A stretch of DNA of 64,000 nt from Ophthalmolycus amberensis (taxonomy: Eukaryota; Chordata; Actinopteri; Perciformes; Zoarcidae). Every line of letters begins with the position of its first letter. Position 1 is the stretch's first letter. The position numbers and the translations under genes are program-made. A model generated the notes under the pieces. That model was not told the origin of the DNA. It was given only the letters and a program-made list of their open reading frames with translations, and searched no databases. This document shows, piece by piece, positions 25,491 through 36,954 of the stretch. The DNA lies in contig JAFEUB010001020.1 of assembly GCA_024529925.1 (NCBI GenBank), positions 1-64,000 of the forward strand, written 5' to 3'.

Positions 25491-28400
25491 TCCTCAGTAC
25501 TGTGCTCTACCACAGAATGATCTTGAAAATGTGATGGAGAGTCTTACTGTTGAATTCATACCCCAAAACGAGCCCCCCTCCAAAAAGACCTGTATTTGCA
25601 TCTGCTATTTCAATCTGTGACATTTCAAAAGAAGAAATTAAATGAAGTCATGTGACTTTGCCTTCATTCAGCCCTGCCAATTATTATTTTTTCCTTTCTC
25701 CAAGGCTTAGTCGCCTCCTTGCCCCCTCACGTCCTTCATGTCACTTGAAATTGTCCCCTTAAATCTACTATTTCTCTACTTCTGCATGCTCTTTAGCTCC
25801 ACGTAACTCATCCCTTGCTTCATCTCCAGCATCCATCCTTTCCCTTCCTACCATCCTTTCCTCCTCTTCCTCTGCCCCTCCCTGTGTACTTTATGGGCTA
25901 TTCTGTGTGCCTCTTCAACTATGTCTCCTTCCTACCCTTCTGCCCAATTATCCTCTTATCCGTAAACTCCTATTTTCTTGTCATTTCCTCTGCCTCTCCG
26001 TCTCCCGACTTCCTCGCATTTCTTCTCAATGATTTATCCCCTGCTTTGCCCTCGTCCTCATGTCATGTTAACCATTTACTCCCTTACATCTCTCCCCCCC
26101 TTGGTCTCTTGCATCTTGTCTCTCCTGGTACCGCCATGCCCTCCATCCTCATCTTCCCCCCCCTAACCGCTGTGCTCTCTTATCTCTTCATTCTTGTCTC
26201 CTCTCCCCTGTCTGGTATCTCCTGGCCTGAGGATCTGTGCTGCATGTGTCTGCTGGTGTGTTTTGACAGACAGGGTCCTGACCTTGTCTCAGACCCTGCT
26301 GCTGCACAGTCTGAGGGATGTGTCAGCCTATCACGTACCCCGATGCAAACACTCGCATCAAATGCAAAAAAACAACAACAACCCAACCCTTCAAACGCAA
26401 GCGTTTGCGCGTACATGTGCATAACCCCGCGCGCATTTACTCACATGTGCATACTCGTAAATGCATCGGGCTCTCTGTGAACTGCCTCTCAGCTGTGCAC
26501 TGGTTCTGTGTAAAGTGCTGATGTGCTCCGACAGTCGCATTAATGCACGGCTCCCTGGGTAGAGTTTATATTGCACACACACACACACACACGTCCAGGT
26601 CCGTAGACTCACGCATGGAGGACCTCACCCGTTGACTCCCCCCTTTACGGACTGTGCACCTCAATGTCATCAGTCAAAGCTCACTTGCCAGACTGCCAGA
26701 CACACAGGGGCATTTCAACATGGAGGGGTCTGTGGGTCCTCCCCCGGGATATTTTGAACATCAAACGCATCATTTTCTGCATTGGTTTGATTTTTAATGG
26801 TGGAAATGTCTATTTGTCTAAAAGAAAACACAAAATGTAATCGTATACTGAAATGGAACACAGTATGGTTCTCAGGCATTCTGTATTATTTCAAATATTT
26901 ATTCTCCTGTAGATCCACTTTTTCGTATTTAATGTTATTTAATGTTTAATCTTTTGATTCAAATAGTTTTGCAATTAATATCATATTAGTGGTGCGAACA
27001 ATTGTAGGTTTTCAGAAATGTGGTCGGGACGTACCCCCACAGTCCCACCATAAAGCACACCCATGTACAAACATATCATAAACCTCGACTATTCAAACTA
27101 AAATGCTCAACTGCTGCAAAGTCTTTCTGAATGTAGCTAGAGAAAAATTAAAAGCAGTGTTTTTGACCTTCTATGTTCATATATATCTGGGCTGTGTTGT
27201 GAAAATATTTCAGCACCACGTTTGTTAGTAGAACCTCTGATGCACTAAAAACTCCTTGGCTGCAACCTTCTTGTCTTGTTTTTCCATCCTTCTCTCTAAT
27301 CCAAGGAAGCATGGTGTCCGTTCATCACTTGTTAATCTCTCACTAACGGTGTGTGTTTTTGTGAATTGTGTGTGTGTGTGTGTGTGTTAGCGTTAAAAGC
27401 CAAGTTTCCCTCTAAGGCGAAAAGCCATCAGCAGTCAGATCACAGAGAGCTCTTTCCTCTTTAGACCCCATGTGGTGGCAAGGGATGAGAGATAACTGTG
27501 TGTGCACATGCGTGTAGAAAGCGCTGCTGCCCATGTGTGTGTGTGCGTTGTGTTTGTGTGCGCGTGTGTATGTTCGTCTTTTCCCTAAAACCTCCATCAG
27601 GGTGAAACAACAATGGCGTATCAATTCGCGGCCTATCGGTGTGTATCTGTGACTCGCTCAGTCAAATCAGGCAGGATTTGCACTTATTCAGCCTCAGATC
27701 CTTCTGTTGCTCATCAGCGCCGTCGCATCGGGGGTCTTTCGGAACGCCTCTCCGTATCCTCTCCATCTCCGCTGTCAATACTCTCGTCTTCTCTCATCTC
27801 GCAGTTTTCGCACATTCATATATAATCTGTTGCGTTGCAAGATAAACAACGTCTGATGCTTGTATTTGTTTGTGTCTGCAATGTAGTGGGGGAAAGAACT
27901 CTGTCTGATGCCTTTCTTTGTTTCTCTTTGCAGACAATGCGGCTACAGCAAAGCTTCTCAAGAGGGAGACGAGGAACTTTACTTCCAGTGTAAGTGACAG
28001 CGCTGATCACTCTGTTACAGCATGACACTGTGGGTGTTTTTGTTCGGGGGCGGGGGGTGAAAGCTGTCAATAAATGCTTTATCTGTCCTATTCCACGTGC
28101 TGGAATGCATGTCAACACTGCACATTTGCGTGCATTACACATTGACTTTTGAGGCATTAAGAAGCGCCACGGCATTAATTCTGAGTACATGCTCAGCCAA
28201 CTCTGAGCACGCTGACACATTCCATTAGTTGGTGTGTGTGTGTGCGGCAGAGTTTGATGGGGAGAGATTGAAATCGGGAGGAAGGAGAGATAAGGGGGAG
28301 GGGAGAAGACGGGTTAAAGCTCCAGAACAAGGCAGGCAGCGGCAGAGATTATGCCTCCAACACAGACGTTAAATGTTGTTGTTGTACATGTTGTTGTTTA

Positions 28401-30789
28401 ACTCCACTCACAAAGCGCTCAATAGGCTTTTTTGTTTAACAGCGACAGAATGGAAGCAGTTTGACATCTCTCTTCCGGTTTGTGTGTAAGTGTGCGTGCC
28501 AATGCTTTGCTAGTGTGGTGGATGAATGTGTTATTATAGAGTTCCCGCGTGTGTGTGTGTGTGTGTGCGTGCTCATTTGCGTTGTTTAATCTCCCAGCAT
28601 GCTGAGCCCTCTGGAGAGGTTTGGAGCACTATGCCTGATAAATAATGAGCCGGAGCCATGCGGCTGGGAATTAAATCTGCCCAAACAAAGACATGTCAAC
28701 AGCCGACAAGCACGCAATACACACAGAAACATGGACACTCACACACGCTTTTTCAATTTTGGCCCGCTTTTCAAACATACACGCCTACTTTTTTTGTAGG
28801 ACACTTGCATAAATAGGCACAAAGACACGTTTTTGTCTCACGGAGCTGCAGGTCTACCATGTAGTGACAGACAGTGAAAGTCATGTAAGCCTGATTAAAA
28901 AATAAAAATTCTCTTCCCATTTGTTAGCCCGCTAGACCCTTAAAAACACATCCCGTCACCATATACAGTCAGGGCCGTAAGTATTTGGACTGAGACACAA
29001 TTTTTCTAATTTTGCCTCTTTACACGGCTCCAGTGGATTTGAAACGAATCAGTCAATATGTGGTTGAAGTGTAGACTTTCAGCTTTAATGGTACAACTAA
29101 AAATATCACAATAACCGTTTAGGAATTATATCCATTTTTACACAGTCATCCCCATTTTCAGACGCTCAAAAGTAATTAGACAAACTAACATAATTGTGAA
29201 TATAATCATTATTTTTAATCCTTTGCAGTCAATGATTGCCTGAAGTCTGGCACTGATAGACATCACCAGAAACGGTCTGGCAAAGTTTTCCTTTTGTCAC
29301 AAAGTTGCCAGACCTTTTACTGCAGCCTCCTTCAAGCTGCTTGTTTGTGGGTCTTTCTGCCATTAGTTTTATCTCAAGTAAGTGAGAAGCCTGCTCACTT
29401 GGGTTGAGATCAGGTGACTGACTTGGCCATTGAAGAATATTCCGTTCCTTTGTCTTGAGAAGCTCTTGGGTTGTTTTCACAGTATGTTTTAGGTCATAAT
29501 CCATCTGCACTGTGAGGCTGAATCTGAGCAGATAGTTCAGCCCGAAACACCTCAGAACTCATCCTGCTGCTTCTATCAGCTGTGACATCACCAATGAACA
29601 CCAGTGACCCAGTTCCATTGGCAGCCATTCACGCCCATCCAAAGCACTGCCTCCACCATGTTAGACAGATGATGTGGTTTGCTTTGGATCGTGAGCCGTT
29701 CCTTTCCTTCTCCACTCTTTTCTCTTCCATCATTCTGGTTCAAGTTCATCTTGGTTTCATCCGTCCAAAGAATCTTGTTCCAAAACTGGTCCGGCTTTTT
29801 CTGTTGAAGTCTAATCGGGCCTTCCTGTTCGTCAGTGTTGCCAGTGGTTTGCACCTTGTTGTATTTAGATTCATGAAGGCGTCTCTAGACTGTAGACTTT
29901 AACAATGGCACGCCTACCTCCTCCAGAGCGTTCTTGACTTCGGTAGATGTTATGAAGGGGTTTACCCTAACAATGGCCTCCTTCACTTGCATTGATATCT
30001 TTTTGGATCGCATGCTGAGAGTTCCATGGACCAACTGCAAATATAACATTTTGAATCCTATTGTCGGCATCATTTGTCATGAAATAGTGACAGAATAGAC
30101 CACATCTGGCTATGAAACCGTTTGTCACACAATTGTCCAATTACTTTTGAGCCTCTGTAAATGTGGGTGGCTGTGTCAAAGTGGCTGTAATTCCCAAACG
30201 GTCATTGTGATTTTTTCGTTATCCATTGAATTAAAGCTGAGAGTCTACACTTCAACCACATATTGACTGATTAGTTTGAAATCCATTGGAGTCGTGTAAA
30301 TAAGCAAAACTAGAAGAATTGTGTCATAGTCCAAATACTGCTGGCCCTGACTGTATTAACGCGGAACGACACGGGGAAGAGTGAATCAGTGAGTGTTGGA
30401 GTAATAAAGTAGAGGAGGAAGGAAGGGGAGAGGAGAGAGCGAAGGGCGCAGTAAGAGCTGGAGTATGAGTATGAATGGATGGAGGAACGGATCAAGACTC
30501 ATCCGCAATCTCCGTTAATAGAGCACATTTAGATAGCAGCCAGAGTTCGATATCATGTAAGAGACAGACGGAGAGAGACGTGTCCGGGGAAATGAATGGA
30601 GAGAGATAGCGAGGCGTGACGAAGGCCTTTTGTTTAGAATGAAAATATATGAGGCTGGAAACGCTCACTCTGTGGTCCACTGAAGATTTATGCAGCCAAG
30701 TGTGAATATGCTTTAGTTTCCCCTCAATCGCTCATGACAGTGACACAGTTAACCCTGAAACTAATCAGCCACAGAACCAATGAAGCGTG

Positions 30790-30834
<45 letters not shown>

Positions 30835-30909
30835 GTCATACGTTTATCTGAGCGTTTGTAGCCATTTTCAGCCGATATTGGTCATTTATGAGACATGTGA
30901 GCACCCCCT

Positions 30910-30972
<63 letters not shown>

Positions 30973-33900
30973 GTATGGACTGCACAGCTGGTTGTAAGCT
31001 ACAACAGTGTGTTTGAAAACCCTGTGTGACAGAAAAGTCCTGGATCCTTCACTCAGCCCTTGCCTTGAATAGAAAAGGTTTAATTTGTCTCATAATGAAC
31101 TGTATTTGTCGGTGTATGTCAGTGTCTGTCTCTCAAACATACTGTATCTGTGAGTGTGTGTGTGTGTGTGTGTGTACACACAAGCAAACCTGTGTGTGTA
31201 TGTGTTGGATCAATAAGCCGTTATGAGGCAGCCAGTATATCCCTCAAGTCGATCTCGAGCTGTAATCACATTTCGGAGCCTCATCCCGGCTTTTGGGAAA
31301 ATGACCAGCCCTTTTCCTGGAAGAATAGCCTGAACATGCAGTCACCACGGTCAAAGGTCATCTAATTGAGAACTGTAGTTCAGCGGTTAATGGTTATTGC
31401 CGATCTGCTGGCTAGTTTATTTGCTAGTTGTTGGCATTCGGTAAATACAATTGGCAGTTGATAAAGAAACCCAGAGGCGAACGGAGGAATCCGGTAGTGC
31501 TTTTGTTTTGTTGTGTACAGTCAAACAGTCGGGGTCAATATCACTTACAGATTTAAATGTCAGCCGGAATTTGCAATCGCTGTGTCTCATCAGTGTCACG
31601 GAAGAGATTTTGTAGAGGTTCTTGGAAGACATTCGCCCTGGTAATCATTCATAAGAGCCTTTTCTTTCCTTTGAGGATAGGATAAGGCAATATGAAATAA
31701 TTCATCTTTTTAGAATTTAAGACTAGGTTTGTATTTTAAACCCTTTTGTTGTGTGTTAACATGTTGTACAGCCCACAATTCATCACTTGCTACTCATCAA
31801 ATGTCACATGATGGATAGAGGACACGGAGTAATGCTATTAACAAAGAAGCAAGCCGATGTGCCGTGGCACTTTCAAGGTTTGCAGCCTCAGAATTTGACT
31901 GTCTAGCCTGAAGATTATATTGTGTTTGTCTGCGCCTGTTATTTTTGCATGCGTGTGTGTGTGTGTGTTTAGTGAGATAACATTTTGAAGCATGCAGAAA
32001 AGACAAAAGGCCCTGTGATCTGACTAAAGCCGCATGGAGGAAACCCAAAGTCAGATTTGAACACTCCAAGCCTTTGATCTTGGTTTCTCCTCTCCCTCTG
32101 GAGACGTGCAAGGTCAAAACGTACAAAAACAGAGAATTAGTCAAGTTATGAAAACATAAACGGGAGCGTTTTGTATCTTTTTAAATGAAGAAAAAAAAGA
32201 AGTCACCCAAAAATCAGCTGTTTTAAAGTATTTTTAATTTTGGATTATGTTCAGTTATTATAACCGATGAATGGCTAAACGTGTCAAACGGAGATGTTTA
32301 ACGTAGGCCTGCAGTCAGAGTGTGGTTTGTCTTCAACATCATTGGTAAAACTGAGGTATTGATTTCAGTCTCTGGATAAAAAAAAGAGCATGGACATTTT
32401 GGGTCTTATGTTCAACAATCACACAGAGAGGAATTCTTTGTCGGAGGAGGCAGGGACACCAATTTCTCCACTGACTGTAGCCTCAATAGAGCACAAAGCG
32501 ATGCAGACATGAGAAATGTTTTGCTTTGTGTCGAGCGAGCGGCACCGCCAAGGCATCAGACGTCTCTCTTTGGTCAGCTATCTGTATTTATGGTATTAAT
32601 GCTATCTCAATCTGAGAGTGGCTCCTTTTATCTGGATCGTGCCTCATGTGGACGTTTTGCCGCTGGGACTAGTGCCGACTTTTATCTTTTAATGTATTTC
32701 TTTGTGCAGACAAGCATGCGGACCACAAATCACGGGTTGCTGTCCTTTTTGATTTGTATGGACTATTGAACGACCTCACCATTCTGTTATTCTTAATCCT
32801 CTTCGTCCCTGATGGGGAATGCAAGCTTTGCCTCGCCCCGTGTCCGGTCCACGTCCGGGCCGACCTGGATTCCTCTTTTCTGATGGAGTCCACACTAGTA
32901 AGATAGTTTGTTACACAGAAGCGTCATTAGACACTGTTTGGAGAAGGGGAGGCCCTTTCAGAAAGGTACTTGGTAGGTGATCGGATGGTGCGTCTGGAGT
33001 GGCAGTAATGCACATCTCTTGGGTTTCGGAGGCACCGGTGTTCAAGCCTAATGTTGTCTCGCCAGTGCAATTCATTTTTGTGAGGAATGACTCGTATTGC
33101 ACGTTTGTGTGTGCAGTTAAGATCCCGACACGGAGGACCTACATTGACCCGGAGACCTGCGATGACCTGCTGCAGGCCGTGCACGCCTTTGCCAAAGAGC
33201 TGGACAACTCGAGCATCAAGATAGAGAGAATTGTGCACACAGGTACGTGACTGTACTGTACAGTACGGTAACAACGCATGATCAAATCTCTGATGTTGCT
33301 CTTTTTAAACGGGTACTTCGACAATCGGCATTCAAAGCAGCGAAAGATGAGATATCCTGAGTTTCTTGATTGGGTCAAGCTCCTAATACACTCCACTTAA
33401 TGTTTCCCAGAAGGCAACTTTCGTTAGACCCTCCCTGCGCAGCGAATTCCCATGTCTTTCAAACTCCACATCCCACGGTTACAAAGCTGAAGTTTCAAGC
33501 CCAATCCAGTTTTTTTTCAGACTTTAGAAAGAGAGACGCAGAAGCCATTCCACTAGTCTTCACTGGCTGAGTAGTACTCCTTGTGACGGGTAAAATGATC
33601 GAGTTTAAACTTGGTGTGCACAATTTCTACTGTGCCCCTTTGAATTTACAGCAGGATATGAAGCACTGCATTGGGTATAGAAAGATACAGTAAATATGAG
33701 TGCATGGCACAGTAGAAATTGTGCATTTCCCTTTTTCTTTACCAGAAGCAAAATCATTTTTAACCATTTCTATTGTAAAATCTGGAAAGACGAGGCAAAT
33801 GAAGCAAGCAGAGTAGAGAACCATCAACAGCTGCAGTTGCACTTTACCTCAACCTGCCTTGAGACTAATTAGAAAAACCAGTTCAATCAGTCTGGCAACT

Positions 33901-35184
33901 TCCTGCTCTGCCAGAATCCAGCTCCACTGCTATTGATCAATCATCAATCGAGGGATCATGTCCTCTGTTTGTCCGTCTCCCCCCTACAGGCGACTTTGGG
34001 GAGGTGTGTCGCGGCTGCCTGAAGCTCCCCAGTAAGAGAGAGCTGCCGGTGGCCATTAAGACATTACGGGCCGGCTGCTCTGACAAACAGCGGCGCTCCT
34101 TTCTCAGCGAGGCCGGCATCCTGGGGCAGTTCGACCACGCCAACATCATCCGGCTGGAGGGGGTCATCACCACCGGTAAGGAGGATGGGGAGGGAGATCA
34201 AGCAGAACGCGAAAGGCAGCTTGGTGAGGAAGGCGAGCGGGTGAAGATGAAAAGAAGCACAGAAGGGGGAAAAATCCCAGGTATCCAAGGATCAAAGGAG
34301 GAATGGAATAGTTTGACCTCTTCCAGTATCATAAAGGGGGTTCATCACCTCCATTACCGAGGAGGCAGGGCTGGGGAAAAGGGAAGTGAGGCTGTAGGGA
34401 AGCAGAACGGGAATTGGAGTTTGACCATTTCAGCATCACACATGCTCAGGGGGTTACCACTTCTGGTAACTATGGAGCGAGATGAGAAAGAAAAAAAAAC
34501 AGGAATAGGAGCATGGACAGGAGGAGAGAGGATCGGGATGAGCACTGCGATACGCCACTTCAATATCACACGTGTGTGGGGGGGGGGTGTCAACGCTCAC
34601 AGCGTAGAGGGCGGGACGGGAGGTTGGAAAAGAAGAAAAAGGTTGAATAGTAGAGAGGGTTGTGGGATGGGTGCCACCAGCAGCTGAGCGACATCAAGGC
34701 TCATTTTCCACTGACAGATAGCAATTGAGGTCCTAGAGCGAAAACAGGATGGAAGAAGTGGGATGGAGGGGGGGGGGGGGGGGGAGATGTGAAGGGAGGA
34801 AACGGAGGAAAGAGACGTGAGAGGCAGAAGATGAGGTAGAGGTTAATGGCAGGTGAAGGGAGAAGCTTTAAAGAGTTTGTGAAGTTTTTGTTACTGCCGC
34901 AGTGATGCTCAGTGCGTGTGTGTGTGTGTGTGCGTGCGTGTGTGTGTGTGTGGGGGCACGGTGCCCGAACACACTCTGTGCTCAGTAGGATGGCAGCAGA
35001 TGTGCAGGGTACAGTAATTGGTGCTAGAGACCCAGCGGGGCACTGAGATCCACTCCAATCTCTCCCACCATCACGTGCGCAAACACACACACACACGCAG
35101 TCATTCATAGACAACTCACGTGCATGCTACCTCACACACATACAAAGGCAGTCCCGTATGCTCACGTTCTCTTTCACTATCATT

Positions 35185-35245
<61 letters not shown>

Positions 35246-36907
35246 TTGCCTGCTCACTTGGCATGAAATCCCACATGCGTGCACACAAACAGCACACCCA
35301 CACACTGTTAGGGTACAAATCACCTGCTTTACATCACTTACCCCCCCCCCCCACATTCTCAATCAGCCCTCTCCCATCCCCTCCCCCACACTCGCCCACC
35401 TGCAGGCAGCCTCCTCACTAATCTTCGCATCCTCTCGCCGTAATTCAAGGCCACGTGAAAACGCAGGTGCGTCCCATCAACTCATCATTCTCGGGGGGTC
35501 TTTAAAACCATAAGACAATTATATGCAATTTGCAATTGTCACTAAAATGTCTTTTGAAAGCTTACTAATGCCCAGTATTCATTATTCAAACTGCTAAATA
35601 TTTATGAGCAAATATGAATGGTGAGTTTTCCATGGTTAACATACGTTTTAATATATAATCTCTATGTATAAAAAGTACAATATTTTCATCTGAAATGCAG
35701 CCGAATAGAAGTATAAAGTCACAGAAAATGGAAATAATCCAGTGAAGTACCTCAAAATTGTACACAAGTACAGTAGTAGAGCAAATGTCCCAAGTTACTT
35801 TCCACCACTGATTGTATAATATGGCAATCAGGTGATTTGATACCAGGGAGTGTTTTCACACGGAACATCTCAGGGTAGGAACTGTTCTTCCCTCCTGCCC
35901 TCAACCGTCGGTGTGCAGGTCCACCGAGCTGTGAATCCACTGTGGTTGCTATTTCAGCGCATAGTGATAAAGATCAGGGTCTACTCGGCAGCGTTATCGA
36001 GTGTGATTGGCTGTGATGATGTTTGTCCTCTTTTATGGGATATTTTCGCCTCAAGTGGATATTTCAGTTTTCTTCGGCTCCTCTGGCAACCTGATTGAGC
36101 CGAGATGTAGTTTTGCCGCACGCTGTTCTGAAGCAGGATTTGCTTTTCAATATGTATTCAAATTATGACTTACAAGTGAGTTTGACTTTCTCTGAATGTG
36201 TATTTGTGTGAGGCAGCAGAAAGCGCTTATTACCTGCTCCCTGTTTCTGTCACACAATCAACTTCTCCTCCCTCTGCATTTCTGTCAGACATGGTCTGAA
36301 ACACAACGTGTTTTCGCAGGTAATCACGTAACACAAATTGTATAATCCTTTTTAAAGGAGCTCCTCGTTAGTAGCTAAATGTATCCGTCATTCCCGCCCT
36401 GAGCGACACACAGTTAAACCCCCGATTCGCTCTCCAACTCGCATTAATTACGTGATTGGCTGCCGTATTGTGGCAGTGTCTCTGTGCCGACTCACAGCTC
36501 CCTCGTGTTGTTGGTAACCTTTTCCGAATGGCTTCCTGAAAGCCCAGTGATTCTGGCAAACCGTGAATTGTGGATGTCCCAATTCCAAGTTATCATTTTT
36601 CGTAACGTGCCTGCATAAACTGCCAGGGCTGATTGCGTATCACATTTATTTTGTACATATCTAGGTCTTTGCATTCTTAGCGGCTTACATATCCGTGAAG
36701 GTCTGTTTTACTCTCTCAAGCTCCCGTAATCCGCTCCCCCTTTCTCCTCGTTTCCTCTCCACTCCAACTGCTGCAGTCTCATTTTCCTCCTCTGTGCACT
36801 TCACAGCACTGCTGGATCCCTGCCATCTGTGCCTGGCCGCAGTGTGTGCACGTATGTATCTGTCGTGCGTGTGTGTGGTGTGTACGAATGCGCACGCCTC
36901 GGGCCAC

Positions 36908-36954
<47 letters not shown>

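Larger units (their letters stand above)
19876..27933 (+). other. epha10 intron, 8.1 kb
   Basis: The largest complete intron. It contains CA/GT microsatellites (about 21620-21661, 21889-21914, 23581-23606), a dispersed repeat at about 22905-23181, an AT microsatellite at 25441-25490, and a long pyrimidine-rich tract (25690-26220) whose open frames are composition artefacts. No exon was seen. Confidence 0.7.
27990..33116 (+). other. epha10 intron, 5.1 kb, carrying a Tc1-like relic
   Basis: The intron lies between the short juxtamembrane exon and the glycine-loop exon. It holds the element at 28966-30353 and two GT microsatellites. No other coding content is recognised. Confidence 0.75.

Noticed and set aside
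25815..26480. 221-codon open frame on the + strand
   Set aside because: It lies in a C/T-rich tract and its Pro, Ser, Leu and Phe content follows from the base bias. No recognisable family.
34004..34687. 227-codon open frame as a separate gene
   Set aside because: Its first 57 codons are the epha10 kinase exon and the rest is intron past a good donor site. It was kept only as a possible retained-intron finding.
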